From Ophiodon elongatus (lineage: Eukaryota > Chordata > Actinopteri > Perciformes > Hexagrammidae), in assembly GCA_016806645.1 (NCBI GenBank), contig JACSYO010000503.1:2992501-3056500 (forward strand): a stretch of 64,000 nt of DNA. The letters run 5' to 3'. The notes below the pieces were generated by a model. It saw only the letters and a program-made list of their open reading frames with translations, did no database searches and was not told the origin of the DNA. This document shows positions 1 to 9,554 of the stretch, in pieces. Position numbers and translations under genes: made by a program. Positions within the stretch are counted from its first letter, which is position 1. Every line of letters begins with the position of its first letter.

Positions 1-145
1 GGAAGTATATATATACCGTTTTGCATATGCAAATGACCCCCCCTCTCTTCCCCTCCCCTTCTTCGGACGCTCGTGACCGGGGACAGGCCGGTCATTCTTA
101 CTTCCTCTACTCATGCAGGGTTGGCCCTCGGGCTAACGGGGACTC

Positions 146-244
146 TCCTCCCCCTTCTCCTGACCTTTGGGAGAAGCTCCTCCCCCTTCTCCTGACCTTT
201 GGGAGAAGCTCCTCCCCTTCTCCTGACCTTTGGGAGAAGCTCCT
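146..244 (+). repeat. 32-33-bp minisatellite, three copies
   Basis: Three near-identical units of the form CCTTCTCCTGACCTTTGGGA followed by gaagctcctcc. The unit also produces a short artefactual open frame. Confidence 0.9.
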
Positions 245-1790
245 GAACTTTTGACTCTTGCTAAATTTCTTTAATATCAAATTCTAACTGACCCTCCGGA
301 CTAGCTGGCAACACCTGCTCATATCTCAAGACCATATTAATACTAGACCTCTTATTAAGTCATATTAAAAAGGAATGACATCGTAGTACAGAGTATACCA
401 GTTACATACATCAAGCATAGATTATATTTGTGGAGTACACACATCCCCTATAGGTGCTCTATCACCAGGTTACTAGCTGCTCCCGTCTGCAGAGGTAAAA
501 CACCTGAGCCCTATGAAACATTATTATAAGAAATAAAACATCTGGATAAAAGATAGTTAACGCAGAACAAAGTTTACACATAGACTCCGCTTTGTTTTAC
601 AACTCGTGAAATGTGTGTGTGCTGTTTGCGGTCACAGAGAGGGCAAAGCCGTTAAAACTCACCACCACAGGAGAGTCTTTCTTTATGTATGATGCACGGA
701 GCCCTCTAGCCACGAGGCACCGGACGACTCACACGTACATGTGTTTGTTTATTGCCTCTCATGGCCTAAAGCCCCGATGACGCACGGCTACATGTGTGTC
801 TTTTTATGGCCTATTCATACAGCGTTCTCTAACTGGTGACTTGCACCTCAGCAAACCGATTAACCAGCTCCATCGTGATGATAAATTCACATTAAATTCT
901 AGGCCTTCCAACACAGGTTAAATGATAAGGATCATATACATATATGAGAAGTGGCTCATGGATATGTGTGTACAGTATCAAATCTATAGTAAAGGTAAGT
1001 TTATATAAGATCTCACTTTAGGTTATGAGAACTTGTGACGAGCATTTTTTTTTTTCTTTACTACTTTCTTTGCTTTTGCTTTTTAATGAGATAAAAAATA
1101 ATTGAATCGAACAAATAATAAATAATAAAAATAATCACTATACCTCCAGTCCTAAAACCATTTATTGTCCTGTTTAGGTTTTCACATGTCAGATTTCCTT
1201 TAAAGAACAATAAGAACAATTAATTAGAGCTTGGCGTCGATGAATTAAGATATGGGACTCCTGTCATTGTTGTATTTTTGTTTTTAGCCGTAACTATGAA
1301 ACTAACAGAGATAGATTAAAGCTTTCAGGGGTAGAAATGATGTCTTTGGGGGAATTATTCAGCACTGGTGGAGGTTTTCTGCCCTTCTCATGCCTTTTAT
1401 TCGCCAGTGTTTCTGGAGAGGAACTGTACTGCTTCATCTGTCCTGCACCTCAGGGTGTATGTGAAATAAAAAAAAAAAAAATATGTGGATGTTGTTATCC
1501 AGCGAAGGCTAAGAAAGCAGCGCCCTCGGGCCACAGTCCGTCTCGACATGCCAGTTTGTTCTTGTGACGCCTGCCGGGTCTCGACCGCTTCACCTCCGAA
1601 CAGCAATCTGAAAACTTAGTTCAGCTCCGGCTCCGGCACACATTTATTTTCTGAGCTCGCTTCGGTATGCTGCTGTCCTAAAGTAGAAGAATACTCAGTA
1701 ATCTACTCACATCTTGTTTCTTTTACGACCTCTTTTTTTCTGCAATTGATCACTCCGTTCCCTTATGTTCTATCATTAATCATTTCATTG
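245..1790. other. Intergenic, no gene recognised
   Basis: Mostly AT-rich single-copy-looking sequence with short A/T runs (1045-1057, 1470-1482). A short open frame at 1337-1567 starts with a hydrophobic stretch, but it crosses an A-run and has no support as a gene. Confidence 0.6.
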
Positions 1791-1791
1791 A

Positions 1792-2067
1792 TTGTCTCAC
1801 TTGTTAGAGCACTTTGGCTTTGACCCTTGCACTACTGGCAGGCTGAAATATCGATACTCTTTAAATACGAGTTTTATTTCGCTCCAAATTAGACTTAAAG
1901 GCAAAAACGTTAAACATTGCACAGCTGTTATTTATCCACATCTTAGGGGCACTAAGTTTACGTGCTATAAGGAGCACTACTCCGCTGCGGAAAACATTGG
2001 AGAATGTCTTCTTTGGGCCTGGAGGGAGCTTTCCAAAGTTTGGAGAAATAACCCTGATGATGTCTAA
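1792..2067 (+). other. Orphan open segment, possible terminal exon of an unknown gene
   Basis: This is 91 codons open from just after a TGA to a TAA, without an ATG at its start. A splice acceptor lies inside its left end (ttgttag|agcac at about 1806), so it could be a last exon entered in phase 1. The translation is not low-complexity and has four cysteines: FGFDPC near the start, then KHC, TCYKEH and GEC, with Trp-rich WAWRELSKVW near the end. I do not recognise it with confidence. By eye, the FGF...C start and the alternation of hydrophobic residues weakly resemble ML-domain proteins such as LY86/MD-1. That is a guess, not an assignment. No convincing upstream exon was found in the window. 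It may be a relic or chance. Confidence 0.25.
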
Positions 2068-2104
2068 TTAAAGTTGAATAATTAAAAATAGCAGTAACAG
2101 TAAC

Positions 2105-2520
2105 TACGGTTCTGCCAAGTGAAGCCGATGCGGAACTTTCTTAAAACTTTCATTTTCTCTACTGTCCAGCAGGGGGAGACTCCTCTGGTTGTATAGAAGT
2201 CAAAGCTTCATGTGTTAAAGCTGCATTCTGTCTCCTGACCACCAGGGGGCGACTCCTCTGGTTGTATAGAAGTCAAAGCTTCATGTGTTAAAGCTGCATT
2301 CTCTCTCCTGACCACCAGGGGGCGACTCCTCTGGTTGTATAGAAGTCAAAGCTTCATGTGTTAAAGCTGCATTCTCTCTCCTGACCACCAGGGGGCGACT
2401 CCTCTGGTTGTATAGAAGTCAAAGCTTCATGTGTTAAAGCTGCATTCTCTCTACTGACCACCAGGGGGCGACTCCTCTGGTTGTATAGAAGTCTATAGAA
2501 AATGACTCTACTTCTCTCTT
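2105..2520 (+). repeat. 73-bp tandem repeat with five CTCF-like cores (array 1)
   Basis: The period is exactly 73 bases. Cores lie at 2166-2180, 2239-2253, 2312-2326, 2385-2399 and 2458-2472. Four read CCACCAGGGGGCGAC; the first reads ccagcagggggagac. This matches the vertebrate CTCF consensus CCASYAGRKGGC. All cores point the same way. The left flank (ggttctgccaagtgaagccg) and right flank (tatagaaaatgactctactt) recur at the array near 37.8 kb, so this is a dispersed element. Confidence 0.9.
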
Positions 2521-3410
2521 GATTTATTCCCTAAAATATTATGTAAAATAGTGAGAAAACACCTCACAAACATCACTAATGTAACCTTTTACGCTACGTC
2601 ATTACGCTCTCCTAGCATTTTCTCTCAGCGTCTAATAATAACGCATATGGGTTTAATTCTAGCTACTTGAAATCCCTAAATTATTGATTTATCAAAATAT
2701 GGAAGAGATAAATGGTGGTAGAACAATGTTTCAGTCCTTAAAAAGTTACTAAATAGTCACAAGAAGCCCAAATTGGCCTGTGTGGTTTCCAGCTTCTCTC
2801 CATGTCTTCGTCATATTTTAGCTTTAATATTTCAATTTTAAAAGCAAAACAAAACAAACACGTCGTCATTCGGAGTTGCTCTTTTTTTCTGTCATACTTT
2901 TTTTTTTTTTTTTAACACCTTGCTCGGAAACAACTACACAGTCAATCACGTGAGGATAAAACTGGCAAGTTGCCAAGTCACAGCGCTGGAGGTGATGAGC
3001 AGTTTCTCATGGTAATGAGTGAGTTCTCCGTCATCAGACGGGGCCTCAGGTCCGTCCATGTCTCCGGATTAATACGCTGTTCCAGACCGTGTCACGGAAA
3101 CTATTACAGTCAGAAGGGGACTTCAGGGTTAGCGAGCTGACGTATTATTATTCTCATATCCCTGCAAAGATGTTCTTCAGTTCTGCCTTTTTGGATTCTA
3201 GTTTCCTGAATGTTGAAGGTAAAACTCCTCAGTCTGAAACAGGAGCAACGCCACACAACAAAAACATGCACTGGTTTTACTGCTGTGGTTGGACTTTTGT
3301 CCAAAATAAAAGAATATTTAATATCATTGTTGAGTGCTCGTATGAAGTCTTCTTCAAGCCAAAGCACGCAATAAAGGCTGCTAGCGGGTCCTGTTGTTCA
3401 AGGCAGGCCT
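2521..3410. other. Intergenic, no gene recognised
   Basis: AT-rich with T runs near 2900. Overlapping open frames on both strands at 3089-3424 have no recognisable domain and no matching splice structure; I treat them as chance. Confidence 0.55.
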
Positions 3411-3416
3411 TTAGCC

Positions 3417-3608
3417 TAGCTTAGCTTAGCATAAAGACTGGAAACAGGGGGAAACAGCTAGCCTTACTAAAAGGTAAACTACCAGCACTAGTACTGTATC
3501 TTTTTTGTTTATTATAAAAGCAAAGAGTAAAAAAGACCAGGTTGTAGGGGGTCATGTGCTGAACTACAGCTGTTTCCCCATTCCAAGCCTTTATGCTAAG
3601 CTAAGCTA
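3417..3608. mobile_element. MITE-like foldback element with 20-bp perfect inverted ends
   Basis: The left end TAGCTTAGCTTAGCATAAAG (3417-3436) is the perfect reverse complement of the right end at 3589-3608. The 192-bp interval has no coding capacity. Related fragments carrying the ATGCTAAGCTAAG core occur at about 33283-33312 and 62415-62440. The pattern is that of a non-autonomous DNA transposon. Confidence 0.75.
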
Positions 3609-3639
3609 ACAATTACCTGACTGTAACTTTGTATTTAAA

Positions 3640-3960
3640 GGTGCAATGTAAGGGATTCAGAGCATTTATATAGCAGCAAACAACTATTGTCCATGGAAAG
3701 TTATAGTGGAGTCATGTCTACCTGAGAGTGAAGGTACTGGCTGTCGTTATCAGAGCTTCTCCTTACTTTGTTTACAACGCCACGTTAGCTCGCTTGCATC
3801 GTTAGCTGCACCGTTAGCTGCGAGCCGCCATGTTGAGAGCCGTTAAGAGGCAATTAAAAAATGCTCCCAATCTCGTATCCTTCGCATAGATCCTCTCGTC
3901 TAACGTTAGGCTATACAAATCGGAAAAAAAACACTTCCTTTAACAGCACGGCCGGAAAAT
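3640..3960. repeat. Probable interspersed repeat
   Basis: Starts at a 'ggtgcaatgtaaggga' type end and contains repeated cgttagct words and a gccgccatgttgagag motif like other dispersed elements in this window. There is no internal copy to prove it. Confidence 0.4.
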
Positions 3961-4354
3961 ACAGGCTCAAGTGCAGAAACAAATATCTAGGATTTTGCCT
4001 ACTAAGCTGTTTCTAAATTTAGTGTCGCCTTATGAAGAGAGCCACTGATCAGCAGCCACTTTAGGGGAGAGTTTGGATGCACTGCAAACTCTTTATTTTC
4101 ATTTCCACCTGTCAGAAAAAAAAAAGAGGTGAGGCTGGCTCTTTTTCCTGGAGGACAAACTCCCATCCTCAGCATGGAACATTTTAGGGGTCAGCGGTCA
4201 GGACAGAGAAGAGAAACATTTGGTGGGACATTTAATCTCTCAATCGGCCTTCATGACTTTTAAAAGGCACTCCGCTATCTCGCCGGCTACATCTACAGAC
4301 GATGTCTTCCGCACCACCTCGAGACATTTCGTCCGCGTCGGCAAACCGTCGGAG

Positions 4355-4465
4355 GTGTCGAGGTGTTTTTAAATCTTCTTTTCTTTTGCATTATGTTTGG
4401 ATGCTTAATGGTTTTATGTGAAGCACATTGAATTGCCTTGTTGTTGAAATGTGCTGTACAAATAA
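4355..4465 (-). mobile_element. LINE/SINE-like 3' tail fragment (minus orientation)
   Basis: The reverse complement (tttatttgtacagcacattt, then caacaacaaggcaattcaat and onward) is closely similar to 40985-41100 on the plus strand. The shared text continues through ataatgcaaaagaaaagaag. It ends close to the fshb 3' end. Confidence 0.7.
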
Positions 4466-4568
4466 ACGGTTTACGGAACAGAGCAGATGGAGAAAAAAAA
4501 GTACACATTTAAAACATAACGTGACGCGTGAAAAGAAGACAAAAAAAAAAACCAAAAAGTGATACCTG

Positions 4569-4578
4569 TTTATTTATT
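4569..4578 (-). terminator. fshb: fshb poly(A) signals (two overlapping AATAAA)
   Basis: On the minus strand, two overlapping AATAAA hexamers lie about 50 bases after the fshb stop codon. They would give a very short 3' UTR of roughly 70-80 bases. No other hexamer lies between them and the stop. Confidence 0.65.
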
Positions 4579-4629
4579 TCGGTTATTTCAAAAAGTAGGA
4601 CAGACGACGGGTTTCTTTTTCTTATTTTT

Positions 4630-5110
4630 TTAAAAGGAGAGGCAGCTGGACGCGTCTCCGATGAACCTCTCGCAGTCCGTGTCTTCGTCCGGGTTACACG
4701 CGGTGCACTTGCAGTTCCTGGCCACCGGGTAGGTGACGCCCTCCGGACATCCGTCGATGTGCTTCACCTCGTAGACCCAGTCCCCGACACACATGCTCTG
4801 TTCGGGCGAGTAGACTTTGCTGACGTAGACCGAGTCCTGTCGCGACAGCAGCAGACGTTTAAACACGTTGCCGTGACAACGGTGAACTTTTAACCCCCCC
4901 CCTCCCCACTCCGCCTTTAAGTTTTTTAAATACCTCGTAGTAACACTGCCCCGCACATATGGTGGTGGGGATGGACTGGGTTCTGCCACAGCTCTCCACG
5001 GGGAGGCGGACGTCGGTCAGGCGACAGCGGAAGCTGCAGCCCTGCCCCGGCCCCGCCCCCGGCCCCGCCCCCGCCAGCGCCAACACCGCTGCCATGACAA
5101 CCAGCTGCAT
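4630..5110 (-). CDS. fshb: Follicle-stimulating hormone beta subunit (two coding exons)
   Basis: The product is the hormone-specific beta chain that pairs with the common glycoprotein alpha chain. It is secreted by pituitary gonadotropes and acts on the gonadal FSH receptor. Coding exons are 5110-4934 (59 codons, ending CYYE) and 4836-4630 (68 codons plus TAA). The 97-bp phase-0 intron between them has a GT donor (gtattt) and an acceptor ending gcgacag. The joined protein is 127 residues, close to the usual teleost length. All twelve cystine-knot cysteines are present, at residues 25, 29, 41, 52, 56, 75, 89, 101, 103, 106, 114 and 124. The CAGQCYYE motif, the VKHIDGCPEGVTYPVA block and the C-terminal SSCLSF are typical of fish FSH-beta. 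The first ATG lies three bases inside the exon, and a hydrophobic signal peptide follows (about residues 1-15, then a Gly/Pro/Ala stretch up to about 24). Oddly, the usual N-glycosylation site after CRLT is replaced by DVR, and there is no N-x-S/T anywhere. Luteinizing hormone beta is less likely because the chain is short and the motifs fit FSH-beta. Confidence 0.96.
4837..4933 (-). other. fshb: fshb intron 2 (between the coding exons)
   Basis: This 97-bp intron interrupts the reading frame between codons 59 and 60 (phase 0). On the minus strand it begins gtattt and ends gcgacag. The frame reads through from the first exon into intronic sequence, so an unspliced reading gives a wrong C-terminus. 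The position after the CAGQCYYE motif is where I expect the gonadotropin beta intron. Confidence 0.9.
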
Positions 5111-5113
5111 CCT

Positions 5114-6026
5114 CTGCCGGGTGCAAAGCAGACGCCTGGGGAACAGGCCTCAGGCGTCAGGTACTTTAAACTATTTGAAATACCTCAGTTACAAATCATC
5201 TCTGGTTAATATCTAACACCATGCAGAGCAGCTAGGCTTTTCAAATCATTGTTGAAAACTGTTTGGAAATATATATGACATAATATATATAACATATATA
5301 ATATATATGTATATATATACATATATATATATAAATATATCTATACACACATACATATATAAATACAAATACACATATATACACATAGATATATAAACAC
5401 ATATACATATATATATATATACATATATACACATTCATATATATATATGTATATGTATATATTTATATACACATACACACATACATATATAAATACATAT
5501 ACATATATATACACATACATATATATATATTTACACACATACATATATAAATACATATACATATACACATACATCTATAAATACATACATATATATATAT
5601 ATTTACACACATACATATATAAATACATATACATATAGACATACACATATAGACATAAATATATACACATATATATATATACATATATACGCATATACAG
5701 TATATGTATATATATATATATATAAATATAAATAAATATAAATGAACTATTCACCCTGTAGACTTTCTATCAGGACTTAAAGGGTTGGGTCACATAAAGT
5801 ACACGTATCTCTCCATTTAGATAAATCTGCTTTTATTTGTTAAGGCTATGAATGGAAATATCTGTCCAATCCAATACGAATGTAATTGCTGCTCAAAGCA
5901 AAGCTCTATTAAAACTTCTATTAAACAAAACCAGTTGCATAACTCATTATATTATCAGCTTGCACGTAATCGGCATGAATCCTCAACAGAAGAACGTACC
6001 TGTAGAGCTCCGTCGTTGCTTCGTAC
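5114..6026 (-). other. fshb: fshb intron 1 (in the 5' UTR), inferred
   Basis: The first coding exon is preceded on the minus strand by a good acceptor (tttgcacccggcag, then AGG ATG). Fish and mammalian fshb genes usually have a non-coding exon 1. The best donor upstream is acaag|gtacga at 6027/6026, just downstream of a TATA-like box. This predicts an intron of about 913 bp. It would contain the large TA/CA-rich microsatellite at 5265-5745. The acceptor is convincing; the donor is an inference. Confidence 0.55.
5265..5745. repeat. Compound TA/CA/AAATA microsatellite in fshb intron 1
   Basis: About 480 bases consist almost only of A and T with regular C (atatacacatacatatataaata units). The repeat is open in several frames, but those frames encode only Tyr/Ile/Met/Val runs and are artefacts. 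By the gene model it lies inside the first intron of fshb, between the promoter and the coding exons. Confidence 0.9.
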
Positions 6027-6070
6027 CTTGTCTTGTTTCTTCTGTTACTCTCTCAACATCTGTACCAGCT
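6027..6070 (-). other. fshb: fshb non-coding exon 1, inferred
   Basis: This short 5' UTR exon is predicted from a TATA-like box (6098-6105) about 30 bases upstream and a splice donor (acaag|gtacga) at its end. The exact transcription start cannot be read from sequence alone. A length of about 40 bases is in line with the short first exons of gonadotropin beta genes. Confidence 0.45.
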
Positions 6071-6097
6071 GTTACCCCGCGGCTGTCCTCTCCGCTA

Positions 6098-6105
6098 CTT
6101 AAATA
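6098..6105 (-). promoter_or_regulatory. fshb: fshb TATA-like box
   Basis: The minus strand reads ctaTTTAAGta, a TATTTAAG-type TATA element. It sits about 30 bases before the inferred exon 1 and about 30 bases downstream of an SF-1 type site. The order fits a gonadotropin beta promoter. Confidence 0.45.
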
Positions 6106-6134
6106 GTGCTGCTCATAAATCCCTTTAATCTATC

Positions 6135-6143
6135 CGACCTTGG
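6135..6143 (-). promoter_or_regulatory. fshb: SF-1/NR5A-type gonadotrope element of fshb
   Basis: The minus strand reads CCAAGGTCG, which matches the YCAAGGYCR consensus of steroidogenic factor 1. It lies about 30-40 bases upstream of the TATA-like box. SF-1 is an established activator of gonadotropin beta genes in pituitary gonadotropes. The match is short and could be chance; its position next to the TATA-like box is what makes it credible. Confidence 0.45.
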
Positions 6144-6849
6144 GCTCGGTGCTCTTTCACCCACCTGTTCAGACTTAAGGGCACATCTTTCCCTCAACAG
6201 TTTCGGGGATGGCCCGGGGATGGCCCGCTCAAGGCCTTTCCTTCCACGCGAGGAGGAGTGAGTCGGTATCTGCAGACATCTTGTTTGGATTACGCGGGTG
6301 AAAGGATTAGATGGACCGCGGAAAAATACAAAATAAAAAATAAATCTGCCCCCACAGTGAGATGGAAAACACCGACAAGCAGCATCAGTGAATCACTTGC
6401 CATGCTCCATCTTCGAATGTCCATTAATTATGAATTGCAGACTATATGAATGGAGTTTTATTCCTCAATCCACCTAAATATGCTATTTTTTAAGTAATTT
6501 CAAATCATTCAGTCATTGCTTTCTGCTTCTTGGAAGATGAGACCATCACAGTGAATATAGTAGTGCAGCCATTCATCTCCATATCAAGATCCTGTAATAA
6601 GATACTTAAATAAAAAAGCTCCCCACAGTGGTTTTCAGTATTTCTTTTGTGATCCAAAAACTGCAGGGAACCTCGTCGGCACTCTCAATCTGTATTAAAT
6701 CTACAACTTCAAAACCTCCTCAAAACTCTGTTTTTGACGATGTGCAAGTTTTAGTCGCTTGGATCCAGTGGTGGAAGAGGTTTTCAAATAATTTATGAAA
6801 AAGTAGCAATTCTGTGCTGAATCATTATTAACAGCAGGTAAAAAAAAAA

Positions 6850-7095
6850 AAAAAAGAAGCTCTGCATTAAAGTACAAGTACACAGCAAAGTGTACTTAAA
6901 GTATTAAACGTAAAAGTACTCCACCTTATAGAGTATTATATTGTCATATACTGGATCATTATCACTAATGAGCTAATGTAGCTAATGCTCGACGCTGTCG
7001 GGTAGTTTAACAGAAAAGATTACGTCATACTTTCAGTATACATAGTACAATAGAGTTACTCCAGTAAAGTACAAGTACCTTAAAAAGTGTACATA
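6850..7095. mobile_element. Interspersed repeat rich in AAGTACAAGTA words
   Basis: Starts with attaaagtacaagtacacag and ends with agtaaagtacaagtacctta, giving inverted-looking ends. It resembles a very common percomorph non-autonomous DNA element, and a second copy lies at 23930-24420. The assignment is by memory of the family's word pattern. Confidence 0.55.
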
Positions 7096-7660
7096 AGTGC
7101 AGCCCTGGAGTGAATGTACTTCTTTTAGTTTCAAACTGCTGAATCAGCCTCCGAACCTGCTCCTGGTGGGGATTCTGCTCTCTGCTGCACTCAGTGAAGC
7201 GTTGAGCACTGCACCAGGAGCTGGTGGGTCTGCAGTGACAGTACGAGGTGAGGACTTGGGCAGCGGCCACGGTTCCTCCGCCTGCCCTTGTGGGCCACCG
7301 GGGACTCTCCCCGGCATCCGGCATCACCTCCCGGCATCACCCCCTCCCCCTCTCCTCCTCCACCCTCCCCCCCAAACAAAGACTCTCCCAGAGCACCACC
7401 CTCGTCCTCTATATAGGCGCCACTTCCTTTTTTTCGCTGAATGCATCATTATTAGCCTGCATCATTATTCGCCTGCGTTTTGTTCTTCAATGAACCCCGG
7501 GTCATTGCCCATTAATCTTCTATTCACAGCACACCACCTTTCTGATTATAGCAGCATGTGATTCCTCTTCAAAATGTATTTATTAAGTTAATAATGGAAA
7601 ACACGTTAGTTATAGAAACACCTTAATCCCAGTGAGCCTGGGATCTGGAAATGGCATGGT
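7095..7660. other. Intergenic, no gene recognised
   Basis: GC-richer stretch with pyrimidine runs at 7340-7375. Several overlapping open frames give Pro/Ser-rich products without known motifs. I see no splice-supported gene. Confidence 0.5.
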
Positions 7661-7664
7661 AGGA

Positions 7665-8245
7665 CTTTTTTATGTTTCAAAAGTCAACGTTGACAAAAAC
7701 ATACTCCTTTTAAACCAGAACATGATCTTTTATTAAACATAACCAAGTAGTTTTGTGACATTTTAGTTTTCTTTTGTTTCAATTTACAACGTTAACCACG
7801 TGTTTAAAAACTGCAACCGCAAACGTTTCCCTCAAAACCTAACTAGGGAAGGTTTAGTTGTAGGGGAATGTCATTTCTAGGCGCCAGAGTTGCGTAACCA
7901 CGGCCGACAGTGATGTCACGGTGTGCTGGGTTGTGACCACTGCAGCGAGGTGAGACTCAAGTTCAGCAAAGACACTTTAGTGAGCCTTTAAATTGGGTTG
8001 TTTTATATTTGCCCACGTGCTTTATTCGCGCAGGACAAACGCATTACGATATCAGGAAACTGAACAAATTACTTCTTTTCACGCAGTATTATGCAACTCA
8101 TTGCCGGGGATCGCAAAGAGACAAATGTACCTTTGCTAAGTGAAACCTCCCTGCATGTCCACTGATGCAAAAAACTTGACTTCCATCACACCGACGATGA
8201 TAAAAGGTTATAAAAGTTGCATAAGCTTTTTTTATGTTTCAAAAG
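7665..8245. repeat. Interspersed repeat, longer copy
   Basis: 7683-7838 is closely similar to 9560-9740, with the shared words acataaccaagtagttttgt and aacgttaaccacgtgtttaa. 8088-8102 together with 8170-8215 matches 9741-9790. This copy retains about 250 bases that are missing from the second copy. Confidence 0.75.
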
Positions 8246-9280
8246 TCTTAAAAAATAGTGGAGTTGTGTTGCTGCAGGTTGAAATAAAACACCAGTAAGG
8301 AGGCATTGGACAAGCTGGTCCTGGTGAGCATTACGGGCACATTAATGTCCACTGGGACTCGATGTAGAGAGAGATGGACGAGGTGAAGGTTTCTGTGCCA
8401 AGGATGATTTTCTGCTTCATGACTCTGAGCACTGCTATAAAAAAAAGGTGGCTCATTTGGGTGTAAGAGCTCAAACAAGCTTTCTATGAAGCCGCACATA
8501 AAACCGCTCCGAGACGTCCATCGTGCACAATTTTGAGTCACGGGTCATTGGTTTTTTATATATATTTTTTTATATTTTTCCTCTGCACACACCGTAAACA
8601 CTGCAATAACAGGGTGGACAACATCCACACACCCCACTCGGTCACACCTGGCTCCCGTCTCTGCAGAGCCTCGCCTCCTCCATCTGCTCCCCTCGGACTC
8701 CTCCGAGCATCGTGTCGCATGCAGGAAGCCGCGGCCCTGAACGCGAGCGCCTCACCTCGCGCTCACCTCGCGTCCCCGCCCCCCCTCCTCCCTCCCCCCT
8801 CCTCCCTCCCCCCTCCCATCAGGTGGAAACAAAACACCTCCAAGGACGAGACTTTTTATGGCTCTGCTGGATGCGTCTGTTGGGTGGAAGGTGAGGATTC
8901 CTTAAGGGGAGATATGCATCCAGGCAACACACATTGTTTACCATGCAAGGATCAATGTTAAGAAATCTGTGCTATTTTACTCCCATAGCGTGTCTTCTTT
9001 CAGACTAGTGGCAAGAAAACATCCAAAATACACACTCAGGGGTTTATTTCGCAATACTTTGTGTATTCACATCTGTAGATCAGATAATGCCTCATTTGCA
9101 TATGTAAACATACATTTTCAGAAAACTTGTAATAGAAAAAATAATTGTCTTAATGTGAGTAATCAACGGACTATTAGTCAAAATGTTTACCTTATTGCTA
9201 TGCTCTTTTTAGTGCTTTTAATTTATGACTAATGTATGTTCCATGTTTTTAATGTATAGCTCTTTTATGATGATTTTAAT
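8240..9280. other. Intergenic, no gene recognised
   Basis: Contains a pyrimidine-rich run (8775-8820) and T-rich stretches. The 142-codon open frame from 8533 is low-complexity Pro/Ser and shows no family resemblance. Confidence 0.5.
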
Positions 9281-9287
9281 GTTTTGT

Positions 9288-9358
9288 AAAGTGCCTTTGA
9301 GAATTTTGAAAAGCGCTATATAAATAAAATGTATTATTATTATTATTATTATTATTAG
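9288..9358 (+). mobile_element. LINE-type 3' tail with (ATT)n
   Basis: gtgcctttgagaattttgaaaagcgctatataaataaaat followed by (ATT)n. The 'AAGCGCTATATAAATAAA' word ending in a triplet repeat is the familiar 3' end of fish L2/CR1-type retroelements. The 5' part is missing. Confidence 0.65.
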
Positions 9359-9554
9359 AAAAACAAAGTACTGATTTTAACAGCACAACCCCATCCACTC
9401 AAATTTGTTACTTCTTAAAAAAATCAGAATTTTCACCCGACTTCCTTTCGTTTTTCGACGTATCGCAAACACGTTCACGTGAGGAGATGGTGTCGGGTGG
9501 ACGAGTGCGAACACAGGACTTTCACCCAGGCGACCGCTGTTTGTGTCCCGTGAG

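Noticed and set aside
1337..1567. Possible signal-peptide exon before the orphan segment at 1792
   Set aside because: The hydrophobic start is tempting, but there is no good splice donor after it and the frame passes through an A-run.
4528..4893. 121-codon plus-strand frame across the fshb second exon
   Set aside because: Antisense shadow of the fshb exon; the cysteine-knot reading on the minus strand is unmistakable.
5241..5684. Overlapping Tyr/Ile/Met frames near fshb
   Set aside because: Produced by the TA/CA microsatellite in the inferred intron.
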